DNA from: Odobenus rosmarus divergens
Lineage: Eukaryota > Chordata > Mammalia > Carnivora > Odobenidae
Assembly (NCBI RefSeq): GCF_000321225.1
Contig: NW_004450382.1
Coordinates: forward strand, 1,466,865 to 1,530,864
Length of the DNA: 64,000 bases
Reading direction: 5' to 3'
Both the position numbers and the translations under genes were made by a program. The notes under the pieces are model-generated. The model was not told the DNA's origin and made no database searches. It saw nothing but the letters and a program-made list of their open reading frames with translations. Position 1 is the stretch's first letter. The number at the start of each line of letters is the position of its first letter. Positions 24,364 to 38,799 of the stretch are shown in pieces.

Positions 24364-24796
24364 AAAATAAAACCACTCTAATGAAATAATTGATAGAGGC
24401 AGTGATCATCAATGACTACTAAAACTATTAGGTAGAAAGTGGACAGGGAACTTTATAATGGATAGATCAGGCTCACAACACCTGAACACACTAATCAAAC
24501 CTAAGAGCACAAAAAGAAAAACCATCAGGCATTATGTATCTCCTGATATGATGTATTAGAAAGTATGTAACACAACCTGTAAAGTAATTTTACCAAAAAA
24601 CCTGAATCTGGTCAAGTCTCTCTAGAGCTACCTTATTATTTTTCAGTAAATAATTGAGGTGGGAGGGGAAAAGAAAGGAACTTTTAGCTTAAGAGACAAA
24701 TCAACCAAATGTAATGGCTGGACTTTGTATCCTGATTTGAACAAACCTCCTGTTTTTGTTTGTTGTTTTCGGGGCTTTTTAAAAAGTTACTTGTGG

Positions 24797-25003
24797 GGGC
24801 GCCTGGGTGGCTCAGTTGGTTAAGCAACTGCCTTCGGCTCAGGTCATGATCCTGGAGTCCCGGGATCGAGTCCCGCATCGGGCTCCCTGCTCAGCAGGGA
24901 GTCTGCTTCTCCCTCTGACCCTCTTCCCTCTCGTGCTCTCTCTCTCTCATTCTCTCTCTGTCAAATAAATAAATAAAATCTTAAAAAAAAAAAATCTTTA
25001 AAA
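24797..25003 (+). mobile_element. Carnivore SINE
   Basis: Same subtype as the copy at 24170. Perfect 16-bp duplication aaaaagttacttgtgg at 24781-24796 and 25004-25019. The A tail contains a second 'aaatcttt' block. Confidence 0.95.
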
Positions 25004-25885
25004 AAAAAGTTACTTGTGGCATTCTGAACACTGGATATTTGATTTTAAGGAATTACTATTAATTTTAAATTCTTATCTTTAGCAGTGTATACAGAGGTAT
25101 ATAGCAATGAAATTATATTTCTGGGATTTACTTCAATATAGTCCATTGAAGAGGATAGAGAAGGAGTTGGGAAAGGGTAAAGATTAACCAGTGTATGTCT
25201 CTGTTGAAAATTATTGAAGCTGAGTGATGGAAACATGGAGTCTCATTATACTAAGCTCTCTTTATTTGTTTGAAAATGTCCAAATAAAAGTTAAAAAGTA
25301 AAAACTCAGAGCATACAGTGGCTATTCACTGGATACTACATGCTGGATTTAGTATCAGCAGATTATTGATGGACATGTTTATGGCAGTTAGGTTTGCAAG
25401 GGGAAAGAAACACTATATTGAACCTATTCTATGTAGCTTTATTCTCAGGAGTAATTAAACGTTTAAAAAATGTTACTAGGTTACAATAAGACAAGAAGTA
25501 CAAATATGTGAAACTGGTTTTCAGTTTACATTCTAAGAGATATGAAGGGAAAAAGGAACTCACAGCAAGGACACTTCCACAGAGCCACTCACAGACTTCT
25601 GCCTTTCAGATGGGCCTAGGCCTGGAACTGACATATGCCAGTGGAGCCCAAAGATTTACCAAGCTCAAATAAACATGTTCTCAAGAGCATCATGGGCCTT
25701 AACCAAAGCCTCTAGGGAGTCATGTCTGACTAGTTTTTAAAAAAATATTTTGTAGAAAGTTTCTCAGTTGTTTAACTTTGACCTACTGGGGAGACCACTG
25801 GGATCTAAATTGTTACTCAACATTTTATCTCTAATTCCAGATTAACAGAGAGGGTTCAAATCATTACCGATGCTATAAAAACTGA

Positions 25886-26590
25886 AATTTTAGAATTTTA
25901 ATAACCTGAGTATGGGCTTTTGAGCCAGACTGCCTGGGTGTGAATCTTGGCTTTGCCACTTACTAACAGAATGAACTGGAACAAGTTACTTAACCTTTCT
26001 GTGCTTCTTTCCTCATACATAAAATGGGAATAATAATAATAATCAGGGTTTTCCAGAACAGAATCAGTAAGATATATGTATATATACACATATATGTATA
26101 TATGTATATGTGTGTATGTATGATTTATTTCAAGGGATGGGTCTGTGCAGTTATGGGAGCTGGCAAGTCTGAAATATGAGGGGCAGGCCAGCCCACTGGA
26201 AATTCCTGGGCAGGATCTGATTCTGCAGTTTTAAGGCAGAATTTCTTCTTTCTCAGAGCTAAGCTAAAACTAAGAAACCTTAGTTTTGCTCGTAAGGCCT
26301 TTTAACTGATTGGATGAGATCTACCCACATTATTGAGGATAATTTCCTTTAGTTAAAGTCAACTGATTGTATATGTTAACCACATCTACAAAATACCTCT
26401 ACAGCAACACCTAGATTAGTGTTTGATTGAATGATGGGGTCCTATAGCCTAATCAAATTGACAAATAAAACTTAGATCACACCTACTATCAGATTCATAA
26501 GAACTGTGAAAATGTAATGAGTTAGTGGCATATAAAGCACTTAGAACAGAGCCTAACATATGAGAGGGACTCATAAAGTTTAGCTATTAT
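25886..26590 (-). repeat. MIR split by another ancient repeat
   Basis: Reverse MIR 'ttttgagccagactgcctgg' to 'aaaatgggaataataataat' (about 25905-26040) resumes near 26505 ('gtgaaaatgtaatgagttag'). The inserted 26041-26500 block is a diverged mammalian repeat ('aatcagggttttccagaaca', 'actgattggatgagatctac') with a TATG microsatellite at 26068-26125; family not named. Confidence 0.6.
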
Positions 26591-27264
26591 TACATACTCT
26601 TTAAATCCTAAAAGTAATCTGGTTTAGGAAAGTTAATAATAAATTCAGTGATAGTCACTATAAAATCAATTCATATTCTCACTAGAATTAACCTTGGAGG
26701 TCTTTTAGACCAGCCTCTCATTTTAAAAACATGGAAGCTGAGGTCCAGTCTCTTTTTCATATAGCCAGAGTGATTTTGGTTTTTATAGTGATGAACACAC
26801 ACAGAGAAAGCCCTGCCCTAGTGGGGCTTACATCTTAATAAGATACCCATTGCTTCTGTCCCAAATCTCACCAATATTCTTATTCATTTTCATGCAGGAA
26901 AGGAATTAGAGATTTGGGTTCAGAGACTGTGCTGTAGGCCAGGTGCCCCAAAGCATTGAACTGATGAAGTAGAAATGTTTATATTCACCTAGATTCAGAA
27001 GTTTAGAACCTAAGTTCTTCCTACGTTGACATCACTATCATATTTGAAATTTTAAAGTTACCCTTCTCTGGGGTCTCTTTTCATTAGGACTTAAGTCATT
27101 TATCACGAATGTACTAAATGCTCCTGAGTAGCCTAAGTGAAATTAAGTGTACACTTTCTGTTAAACTTGTAAAACTGTTAAACTTGGCCATTGAGGAAGT
27201 TCTCTCCGATGCCATTGACATGGAGACTCATTAACAAAAATTGCATAAAAGCATGAATAATAAA

Positions 27265-27445
27265 TTTGTAGGACATTTTACAGTTTTATAAACCACTTTT
27301 GAAAGATAGGGCAAGTATTATTATCCCCACTTTACTGAGGAGGAAGCTGAAGCTCAGAGTGGTAAAGTGAATCTCCCAAGACTACATAGTTAATAACACA
27401 TCCTGACTGCCTAATCCCAGTATAATATCCTCTCTGCTATATAAC
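27265..27445 (+). repeat. MIR relic
   Basis: Forward MIR: 'attatccccactttactgag', 'ggaagctgaagctcagagtg' and 'ccaagactacatagtta'. Confidence 0.7.
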
Positions 27446-28285
27446 TCTACTGGCTATGTCCTGTGGATATAGATCTGGAAAAGAGCTGCTTTTCAACTTT
27501 GCAGTTCTTTTCCTTAGTTCTAAAGTAAAGGCAGTCTTGGAGACACTCCCAGAAGAGTCAGGCCCTGGGAACAGGGGACATTACTTGACAGGGCACTACA
27601 GGACCTCTTCTGTATAAGGCCATTACCCTCAAGAACAGGAGACATAGCTGACTTTCCTAACACAGAAACAGGCACAGAGACTTAGACAAAATGAAAATAC
27701 AGAGAAATTTATCCCAAATGAAAGAACAGGACAAGGCCATGGACAGGGATCTAAGGAAAAAAGATAAAAGTAACATGTCTGATAGAGAATTTACAGTAAT
27801 AATCATAAAGATACTCACTAAACTTGAGAAAAGAGTGGAAGACATCAGTGAGAACCTTAACACAGGGATAAGGAATAACATAGCAGAGAGAAACACACTT
27901 GATGGCATCATCAGCAGGCTGAAAGAAGCAGAGGAATTAATTAATGACCTAGAAGAGAGTAAGGGAAAGTAATCAAGCTGAACAAAGGAGAGAAAAAAGA
28001 ATTATGCAAAACAAGAATACGCTTAGGGAACTTGGTGACTCCATCAAACATAAACACATTCGTGTTATAGGAGTCCTAGAAGAAGAAGAGAGAGGAAAGG
28101 GGGCAGAAAATTTATTTGAAGAAATAAGAGCTGAACTTGCCTAACATGGGGAAGGAAACATCTCCAGATACAGGAGGCACAGAGAACTCCCATCAAAATC
28201 AACAAAAGCAGATCCACACCAAGACATATTGTAATTAAATTGGCAAAATATAATGATAAAAAAAATATTAAAAAGCAGCAAGATA

Positions 28286-28482
28286 GGGCACCTGGGTAGC
28301 TCAGTCAGTTGAGCATCTGACTCTTGATTTCACCTAAGTCATGATCTCAGGGTCATGGGATCAAACCCCGTGTCAGACTCCATGCTCAGCCTAGGGTCTG
28401 CTTGTCCCGCTCCCTCTGCTCCTCACCCCGCTCACACTCCCTCATTCTCTCTCTCTAAAATAAATAAAATCTTTAAAAATAA

Positions 28483-28516
<34 letters not shown>
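28286..28516 (+). mobile_element. Carnivore SINE (older subtype, AATA-expanded tail)
   Basis: Head with 'catctgactcttgatttcac'; the tail is an expanded (aata)n. Flanks aaaagcagcaagata / aatagcagcaatata. Confidence 0.93.
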
Positions 28517-28517
<1 letters not shown>

Positions 28518-28605
28518 ATAGCAGCAATATAAAAGAAGACCATTACATACAAAGGAAACCCCATAAAGTTATCAGCAGATTTTTCAGCAAAAAAACTTTC
28601 CAAAC

Positions 28606-28791
28606 TGGGTGCCTGGGTGGCTCAGTTGGTTAAGCGGCTGCCTTTGGCTCAGGTCATGATCCTGGGGTCCTGGGATCGAGCCTCATGTCTGGCTCCCTGC
28701 TCGGCGGAGAGCCATATTCTCCCTCTCCCTCTGCCTGCCACTCTGCCTATTTGTGCTCTCTCTCTGTCAAATAAATAAATAAAATGTTAAA
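28606..28791 (+). mobile_element. Carnivore SINE in L1
   Basis: Full SINE with perfect 17-bp duplication aaaaaaactttccaaac at 28589-28605 and 28792-28808. Confidence 0.95.
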
Positions 28792-29399
28792 AAAAAAACT
28801 TTCCAAACGGAAAGAAGTGGCTTGATGTATTCAAAGTGCTGAATGGGAAGAACTTGCAGCCAAGAATACCCTATCCAGCAAGGCTGTCATTCAGAATAGA
28901 AGGAGAGATAAAGAGTTTCCCAAACAAAAACTAAAGGAGTTCATGACCTCTAAACCAGCCCTGCAAGAAGTATTAAAGGGAACGCTTTGAGTGGAAAGGA
29001 AAGACCACAAATGACAGTATGAAGGTAGGAAACACAAAAGCAATAAAAATGAATATTTCTGTAAAAAGAAGCAGTCAAGGAACTCACAAAAAAAAGGAGG
29101 TATATACCTAAAACATGGGGAGGAGAGGAGTAAAGAATGGGTTCAAACTTAAACGACCATCAATTTAGTATAGACTGCTATATGCAGAAGGAGTTATATA
29201 CAAATTGTATGGTAATGTTTATCAAAAACCACTAATAAATATGCAAAGAATAAAGAGAAAGAAATTCAAATATGTCACTGAAGAAAACCAGCAAACTATG
29301 AAAGAGAGGAAGACAAGAAAGGCTCAGAGAAAATCTTTGGAACAACCACAAAACAAATAATAAAACGGCAACAAATACATATCTATCAATAATGACTTT

Positions 29400-29527
29400 A
29401 TTTTTTTAAGTAGGCTCCAAGCCTAGCATGAAGCCTAATGGAGGGCCCAAACTCATACCCCAAGATCAAGACCTGAGCTGAGATCAAGAGTTGGACGCTT
29501 AACCTAATGAGACACCCAGGCACCCCA
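29400..29527 (-). mobile_element. Carnivore SINE, antisense, internally deleted
   Basis: Only about 128 bp: tail and head are present but the pyrimidine-rich body is missing. Duplication atcaataatgacttt / atcagtaattacttt at 29385-29399 and 29528-29542. Confidence 0.88.
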
Positions 29528-30604
29528 ATCAGTAATTACTTTGAATGTAAATGGACTAAATGCTCCAATCAAAAGACATAGGGTGACAGAATGGATGAAA
29601 AAACAAGACCCATCTATACACTGCCTACAGGAGGCTCATGTTAGACCAAACAACAGCTGCAAATTGAAAGTGAGGAGATGGAGAAACATCTATCATGCAA
29701 ATGCATGTCAAAAGAAAGCCAGAGTGGCAATACTTCTATCGGATGAAATAGACTTTAAAGCAAAGACTGTAACAAGAAGCAAGAAGAACACTATCATAAT
29801 AAAGGGGACAATCCAACAGGAAGATATAACAATTGTAAATATTTATGGACCCCACATGGGAGCACCCAAATACACAAAACAGTTAAGAACAAACATAAAG
29901 AAACTAATCGATAATAATACTATAGCAGTAGACTTTAACATCCCACTTACACCAATGGACGGATCATCTAAACAGAAAACCAACACAGAAACAATGGCTT
30001 TGAATGACACAGTGAACCAGATGGATTTAACAGAATATTCAGAACATTCCAGCCCCAAACAGCAGAATACACATTCTTTTCAAGTGCACATGGAACATCC
30101 TCCACAATAGATGACATATCAGGCCACAAAACAAGCTTCAGCAAAATCAAAAGGATCAAAGTCATACTGTGCATCTTTTCTGACCACAATGTTATGAAAC
30201 TGGAAGTCAACCACAGGAAAAACTCTGGAAGGACCACAAATAACATGCTGCTGAACAATGAATAGGTCAACCAGGAAATAGAAGAAGCAATTAAAAAGTA
30301 CATGGAAACAAATGAAAATGAAAACACAACAGTTCAAAATCTTTGGGATGCAGCAAAAGCAGTTCTCAGAGGGAAGTGTATAGCAATACAGGCCTACCTC
30401 AAGAAGCAAGAAAAACCTCAAATAAAGAACCTAACCTTACACTGAAAGGAGCTAAAAAAAGAACAACAAATGAAACCTAAAACGAACCAAAGAAAGGAAA
30501 TAATAAAGATTAGAGCAGAAATAAATGATATAGAAACTAAAAAACAATAGAACAGATCAATGAAACCAGGAGCTGGTTCTTTGAAAAAAATAAATAAAAT
30601 TGTT

Positions 30605-31436
30605 ATCCAGAGGGGTACGTGCACCCCAATGTTTACAGCAGCAAGTCCACAATAGCCAAACTATGGAAAGAGCCAAGATGTCCATCAAGACATGAATGGA
30701 TAAAGAAGATGTGGTATATACATACAATGGAATATTATGCAGCCATCAAAAAACTGAAATCTTGCCATTTGCAACAACGTGGATGGAACTAGAGAGTATT
30801 ATGCTAAGCGAAATAAGTCAATCAGAGAAAGACATGTATCATATGANNNNNNNNNNNNNNNNNNNNNNNNNNNNNNNNNNNNNNNNNNNNNNNNNNNNNN
30901 NNNNNNNNNNNNNNNNNNNNNNNNNNNNNNNNNNNNNNNNNNNNNNNNNNNNNNNNNNNNNNNNNNNNNNNNNNNNNNNNNNNNNNNNNNNNNNNNNNNN
31001 NNNNNNNNNNNNNNNNNNNNNNNNNNNNNNNNNNNNNNNNNNNNNNNNNNNNNNNNNNNNNNNNNNNNNNNNNNNNNNNNNNNNNNNNNNNNNNNNNNNN
31101 NNNNNNNNNNNNNNNNNNNNNNNNNNNNNNNNNNNNNNNNNNNNNNNNNNNNNNNNNNNNNNNNNNNNNNNNNNNNNNNNNNNNNNNNNNNNNNNNNNNN
31201 NNNNNNNNNNNNNNNNNNNNNNNNNNNNNNNNNNNNNNNNNNNNNNNNTGAGAAACAAACTGAGGGTTCTAGAGGGGAGGGGGGTGGGGGGATGGGTTAG
31301 CCTGGTGATGGGTATTAAAGAGGGCACGTATTGAATAGAGCACTGGGAGTTATACGCAAACAATGAATCATGGAACACTACATCAAAAACTAATGATGTG
31401 TGGTGATTAACATAACATAATAAAATAAAATTGAAA
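30605..31436 (+). mobile_element. Younger L1 3' end nested in the L1
   Basis: A 5'-truncated sense L1 3' end: 'cagcagcaagtccacaatag', 'atggaatattatgcagccat' and, after the gap, a 3'UTR ending 'ataataaaataaaattg' plus an A tail. The host L1 is broken at 'aataaaattg' and resumes with 'aaaattgacaaatctctagc', a duplication of at least 7 bp (aaaattg). Confidence 0.85.
30847..31248. other. Assembly gap, 402 N
   Basis: An unbroken run of N inside the nested L1 3' end. Frames drawn across it carry only X and are not real. The matching part of the other L1 copy (about 34554 to 34668) is only about 115 bp, so the gap length may not be a real measure. Confidence 1.
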
Positions 31437-31770
31437 AAAAATTGACAAATCTCTAGCCAGACTTAATCAAGAAAAAAAGAGAAAGGGCCCAAATAAAAGC
31501 ACAAATGAGAGAGGAGAAATAACAACAAACACCATGGAAATAAACTTATAAGAGAGTATTATGAAAAACTACATGCCAACAAATTGGACAACCTGGAAGA
31601 AATGGATAAATTCCAGAAACATATAATCTAACAAAAGTGAAACAGGAAGAAATAGAAAATTTGAACAGACTGATTACAAGCAAAGAAATTGAATCAGTAA
31701 TCCAAAAACTCCCAACAAACCAAAGTCCAGAACCAGATGGCTTCACAGACGAGTTCTTGCGAATATTTAA

Positions 31771-31970
31771 GGGGGGCCTGGGTGGCTCAGTCAGTTAAGC
31801 ATCTGCCTTCAGCTCAGGTCCTGATCCTGAGGTCCTGGGATCAAGCCCCACATCAGGCTTCCTGCTCAGCGGGGGGTCTGTTTCTTCCTCCCCCTCACTC
31901 ATGCGCACACACTCTCTCTCTCTGTCTCTCAAAATAAATAAATGAAATCTTTTTAAACAACAACAACAAA
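31771..31970 (+). mobile_element. Carnivore SINE in L1 ORF2
   Basis: Full SINE with a CAA-rich tail. Short duplication atatttaa / acatttaa around 31763-31770 and 31971-31978. Confidence 0.93.
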
Positions 31971-32800
31971 ACATTTAAAGAAGAGCGAATGCCTTTTCTT
32001 CTCAAACTATTCCGAAAAATAGAAAAGGAAGGAAAGCTTTCAGATTTATTCTGTGAGGCCAGCATTATCCTGATACCAAAACCTGGTAAAGACACCACTG
32101 GAAAAGAGAACTACAGGGCAATATCCCTGATGAACATAGATGCAGAAATCCTCAACAAAATACTAGCAAACCAAATCCAACAATACATTAAAAACGTCAT
32201 TCACCACAATCCAGTGGGATTTCCTCCAGGGTTGCAAGGGTGGTTTAGTATTCACAAATCAGTCAACATGATACATCACATCAACAAGAGAAAGACTAGA
32301 AACCATATGATCATTTCAGTAGATGCAGAAAAAGCATATGACAAAGTACAACATCCATTCATGAAAATGCCCTCAACAAAGTTAGTTTAGAGGGAACATA
32401 CCTCAACATAATAAATAGCTCAATATATGGAAAACCCATAGCTAACATCATCCTCGGTGAGGAAAACTGAGAGCCTTTCCCCTAGGGCCAGGAACAAGAC
32501 CGGGATGTTCACGCTCACCATTTCTATCCAACATCATACTGGAAGTCCTAGCCAGAGCAATCAGACAATAAAAAGAAATAAAAGACATCCAAATCAGTAA
32601 GGAGAAGGTGAAACATTCACTATTTGGAGATGACATGATACTCTTTATATAGAAAACCTGAAAGACTCCCCCGCCAAAACTTCTGGAACTGATAAACAGA
32701 TTCAGTAGAGTTGCAGGATACAAAAGCAGTGTACAGAAATCTGTTGCATTTGTGTACACCAATAAGGAAGCAGCAGAAAGAGAAATTAAGAAAACAATCC

Positions 32801-32985
32801 CAGGGTGCCTGGGTGGCTCATTCAGTTAGGTGTCTGCCTTCAGCTCAGGTCATGATCTCAGGGTCCGGAGATCAAGTGCCACATTGGGCTCCCTGCTCCG
32901 TGGGGAGTCTACTTCTCCCTTTGCCCCTCCCCCCACTTGTTCTCTCTCCCCTCCTCTCAAAAATGAATAAATAAAATCTTAAAAA
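32801..32985 (+). mobile_element. Carnivore SINE in L1 ORF2
   Basis: Full SINE with perfect duplication aaaacaatcc at 32791-32800 and 32986-32995. Confidence 0.94.
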
Positions 32986-34377
32986 AAAACAATCCTATTT
33001 ACAATTGCACCAAAAATAATAAGATACCAAGGAATAGACTTAAAGAGGTGAAAGAACTGTACTCTGAAAACTATAGAACACTTATGAAAGAAACTGAAGA
33101 TGACACAAAGAAATGGAAAGACATTCCATGCTCATGGATTAGAAGAACAAGTTTTGTTAAAATGTATACCACTCAAAGCAATCATACATTTAATGCAATA
33201 GCTATCAAAATACCATCAGCATTTTTCAAAGAGCTAGAACAAACAATCCTAAAATTTATATGGAACCACAAAAGACCCTGAATAGCTAAGCAATCCTGAA
33301 AAAGAAAAGCAAATCTGGAAGCATCACGATTCTAGACCTCAAGTGATATTACAAAGCTGTAATCCTCAAAACAGTATGGTACTGGCACAAAAACAAGACA
33401 CTTAGAACAATGGAACAAAAAAGAAAATCCAGAAATGGGCCCACAACTATATGGTAACTAATCTTCAACAAAGTAGGAAAGAATATTCAATGGAAAAAAA
33501 AGACAGTCTCTTCAAATTGTGTTGGGAAAACAGGACAGCAATATGCAGAAGAATGGAACTGGACCACTTTCCTACACCATACACAGAAATAAATTCAAAA
33601 TGGATGAAAGACCCAAATGTGAGACAGGAAACCATCAAAATCCTAGAGGAGAACACAGGCAGCAACCTCTTTGACCACGGCCATAGCAATTTCTTACTAG
33701 ACACATCTCTGGAGGCAACACAAACAAAAGCAAAAATGAACTATTGGGACTAAATCAAAATAAAAAGCTTCTGCATAGCAAAGAAAACAATAAAACTAAA
33801 AGGCAGCCTACAGAATAGGAGAAGATATTTGCAAATGACGTATCTGATAAAGGGTTAGTATCCAAAATCTATAAAGAGCTTATCAAACTCAACATCCAAA
33901 AAACAAATAATCCAGTTAAGAAATGGGCAAAAGATATGAATAGACATTTCTCCAAAGATGACATACAGATGGCTAACAGACACATGAAAAAGTGCTCAAC
34001 ATCACTCATCATCAGGGAAATACAAATGAAAAACACAATAAGATACCACCTCACACCAGTCAGAATGGCTCAAATTAATGAAAGAAACAACAGGTGTTGG
34101 TGAGGATGGGGAGAAAGGGGAACCCTCTAGCACTGTTGGTGGAAATGCAAACTGGTGCACCCATTCTGGAAAACAGTATGGAGGTTCCTCAAAAAGTTAA
34201 AAGTAAAACTACCCTACACCACTCAGCAATTGCACTACTAGGTATTTATCCAAAGGATACAAAACTACAGATTCAAAGTGGTACATGCACCCCAATGTTT
34301 ATAGCAGCATTATCAACAATAGACAAACTGTGTAGAGTCCACATGTCCAACAGCTGATGAATGGATAAGGAGGATGT

Positions 34378-34378
34378 G

Positions 34379-34424
<46 letters not shown>

Positions 34425-34431
34425 TATGAGG
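34378..34431 (+). repeat. (GT)n(TA)n microsatellite in L1 3' region
   Basis: About 17 GT units then TA units. Other L1 copies have a short 'gtggtatatatac' here, so this is a local expansion. Confidence 0.95.
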
Positions 34432-35149
34432 GAATATTACTCAGCTATCAGAAAGAATGAAATCTTTTCATTGCAACTACGTGTTGGAGCTAGAGTGTAT
34501 TATGCTAAGTGAAATAAGTCAGTCAGAGAAAGACAAATACCATATGATTTATCTCATATGTGGAATTTAAGAAACAAAACAGATGAGCATATGGGAAGGG
34601 GAGGGTAAAAAGAGAGAACGAGAAGGAGACAAACCATAAGAGACACTTAATGATAGAGAACAAAGTGAGGGTTGATGGAGGGAGGTAGGTGGGTGATGGG
34701 TATTAAGGAGGGCACTGGGTGTTTGTAAATTCTGCTCCTGAAACCAGTATTGCACTGTATGTTAACTAAATAGAATTTAAATAAAAATTTGAGAAGAAAA
34801 AATGTTTAAAATAAGGAAAATAATGGTCATCATGTTGTTGTGATAAATTATTAAAAGCACCAATTACAGTTCTGCTACATGATAGGTGCTTTACAAATAT
34901 TTTATATTCTTCTCCTTTTTCTGTTAATATTCCTAGGCCTAGCAGTCTGATACTTAAGGTCTCATTAAACTTTGGTTTGAATGACTGAATTATTCTCCCT
35001 ACATTTCAAAATTATCAGTGCTATGTGCTAGTAAGTAGACGTATAACACTGCTAATCTCACTGCACCAAGCTGTACTTTCCATATTTTATGAGGTTTCTT
35101 TCCTTTTACTTATTCCACATGGCCACCATATTGGAATTCTATGTTTTGA

Positions 35150-36057
<908 letters not shown>

Positions 36058-36474
36058 TAGAGGTTGAAAATTTTTTTGGAATATTTTTGCAGTTGTAGTC
36101 ACTTAAACCTTAATGAATTCATTCTATCCAAACAACTGTTTAACTCTTAGTTTCTTAAAGCAGTCCAGTTGTCTACCTTATAAAAGTTTTGGCAAAAAAG
36201 GACAGAATGTTAGAGTTATATATTGGTCTAGTTTATGGACTTTATTTGTCCATATAATCCCTGTCCCCAGGAGCCTGGAATATTCAGGAGTGAGAGAACG
36301 CCTAAAATAATTTGTGTCATTCAGTGAAATTAAATGTATATGAGAATTTCCTTAACATTTTAGGATCCCACATAACATCAGGGTTATTCTAAAGAGCATC
36401 TGTTAGCATTGTGATTATGAGCTATATATAATGGGAGGGTTGCATGGATGGAGAAAGATACTATGTTCACTTAC

Positions 36475-36690
36475 TCATTCAACGAGTATATATTGAGTAC
36501 CTGCTCTGTGCAAGCAATAGTGCTGATTGTTGAAGGTATAAAACAGACATGGTTCCTGCCTTCAAGTAGCTTAAAATCTAGTAGAAAAGACAGCTAAATT
36601 TGAAACAAATGCTTGTTTTTATAATGAAGCCAGGTTGTAAAGACTTTATCATAGGAAACTACTGAAGAATTTTGAGAAGGCATTTGTTTG
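36475..36690 (-). repeat. L2 3' end, antisense
   Basis: 'atattgagtacctgctctgt' and 'cctgccttcaagtagcttaa' match the antisense L2 ending. Confidence 0.5.
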
Positions 36691-36875
36691 TTAGATCCTA
36701 CTATGTTCCAGGCACCACTGAAGGGACTCTGTATATATTAATTCGTTTAGCTTTCAAAACTAGTCTGTGAAGTAGGTGTTTTAACTGCTTCCATTTTATA
36801 AATAAGGAAATTATTTATAACCCAGGCTCACCTGACTTCGGAACTCAAGGTTTTTATGCTTCTCTATAGTACCTC
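36691..36875 (+). repeat. MIR relic
   Basis: Forward MIR: 'ctactatgttccaggcacca', 'tccattttataaataaggaa' and 'ggctcacctgacttcggaac'. Confidence 0.6.
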
Positions 36876-37839
36876 TTTATTTTTAGAAGATAATTTTGGT
36901 GCCAGCGTAAAAGAGGCAATGAGACCAGGTGGGTGACCTGTATAATACTGTGGTCCACGTGCCAGAGGGTCTGCCTTTTCCAGTTGTCCAATAGAACTAA
37001 TCAAGTCCTACACACAACCTCACCACTCCTCAGAAACAAAGATAAACAGACAAGCTTCCAAGAACTCTTGCTATCTAGCAGAAATAATCTTCTGTTGCTT
37101 TATACAGAAAATTGTGGTGTTTACATAATAACTGAGCTCTCTCTCTTTGAGTGATACTCTTAAAAGGGTAGCTTCACATATCTCTTATCCCACATAGGGA
37201 AGCTGTTCTACTTCTCTGGTTCCTTAAGTCTAAAGCTCTTAGAGACCTGAGTTCTGCCTCATCCCAACGTCTGTAGCACCAAAGAGAAGTACTGCTTTGT
37301 ACCCCAATAGCTAGGTTATGATCTATTCTCATGCTTTATTCCCATTAGCTCTTTCTCAGAATTTCTCAGAATTAGCTCTTTCTCAGAATTTCCAAGCTCT
37401 CTTGCCTTTTCTTTTAGTGACCACCTCGGTTAAGGACGTGTATTACACCTGTCTTGTTCGAACCACTGCTGTTGCCAAAACAGCCCCCTTCCCTCTTTAC
37501 CACTGTGCTAAAGCAATTTTTATCTTTCTTTGAACCTCCCATATCAGTATCCTATTATGTATTTATCTGAAATTAGGCTTAAGTTGCCACATTGAACTTG
37601 AGATATGATTCTCAACCTTCCCCAGGATCTACTACTTCTGAACCTGTGTTTAGTCCATGCTAATATTAGCTTTCTACACCCAGCTTCCCTAGTATTCCAC
37701 AAGGCCTTTCCTGATCTATTTCTAATAATCAATGTTGATATCAGCAGTGATACTGAGAAAAGGGGGACAGAGAATGGAGATATCTTAGAGGTAACATGGA
37801 CTGTATTCACCATCCAGGTGTATAGGATGTGTGGGGAGT

Positions 37840-38110
37840 AAAGAAAAGGAAGAAGAGAAAGATGGGAGAAAACTGAATTCTAGAATGTCTAGCTAGGATG
37901 GTATTGATGAATTTGATCACTGAGGGAACGTAAGAGGAGGAATGAATTTAGGAGGAAGATGAATTCAGTATAAGTTGGAGGTGCTTGTAGAACATTTAGG
38001 AAAATTTTTCTGATGGATACTTGGATATATGGATCTGGAACTGAGGACAAAAGTCGGAATTTTGGAGTTATTAGCATGGAGATACTTGAAGTCATGTTTC
38101 TTTTCCCTGC
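37840..38110 (-). repeat. L2 relic, antisense
   Basis: 'gatacttggatatatggatc' and 'ggagttattagcatggagat' match the antisense L2 body seen also at 2855-3690. Confidence 0.45.
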
Positions 38111-38799
38111 TAAATCTTTAAACACTTAGGCCATCTTCCTTATTCCCTTTCCCAAACCTTCTTCCTCACCAAAACAGACTTAAAAAGCAGGAATAAGATT
38201 TCTAAAACTGGTAACTGCCTGCTTTTAAGCCCAAGAATGGATCCAGGCATTGCTGTGCTCCTCACTTCTTTGAAACCCCTTTTTTTCTCTTCTGTGGTTT
38301 AACCTAGGAAGTAAAACCTAGATTTTGCCTTGTCCCCTTTGGTAAACTGTTTTCTACATCTATCACTGCTCCATGCCCTGTGATTTGATTTGGTAACTAC
38401 ATACCCTGAAATCCTCTGGTATAGCATCCTGGTCAAGGGATTCAGTTGCTGCTTACCAATGAAGAGATAATGGATACCTTGAGAAACGTAAGATAATTTG
38501 AGAAGTAGGGTCAGAAACCATGTTTTGCTAATTTCTGAGTCTCTGTCACCTAGCATGGTACCTGGAAATTCATAAGGGTTTACTGAATGAATACAGCTAT
38601 GCATATACAAGTGATGAAAACGGGAGCCATTGTAGGAATGAGCAAAGTAGAATGAGAAATGAGAAAAAGATAGCTAGCAATTATCAAAATCAGTATAGAA
38701 CTGAATGAACAACTGAGTTGTTTCAAGAAGTGAATAGTCAACAACGTTGAATATTGTGGAAGATACAGACCAAAGTTAACAAACATAGAAAGGCAGTTT

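Larger units (their letters stand above)
27540..34795 (+). mobile_element. Carnivore L1, sense, with five SINEs and a nested L1
   Basis: 5'-truncated L1: ORF1 from about 27691 (coiled-coil N-terminal part readable to 27972), ORF2 from about 29370 with the endonuclease start 'MNVNGLNAPIKRH', reverse transcriptase fragments around 31989-32390, the C-terminal part to 33753 and beyond, and a 3'UTR with A-rich end at 34795. Interruptions are SINEs at 28286, 28606, 29400, 31771 and 32801 and a nested L1 3' end at 30605-31436. Many frameshifts and stops make it immobile. Once the insertions are removed, colinearity with the L1 at 58.3 kb is evident. Confidence 0.9.

Noticed and set aside
30696..31378. 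Three long frames (173-212 codons)
   Set aside because: They are open only because they cross the N run, and the visible ends are L1 3' sequence.
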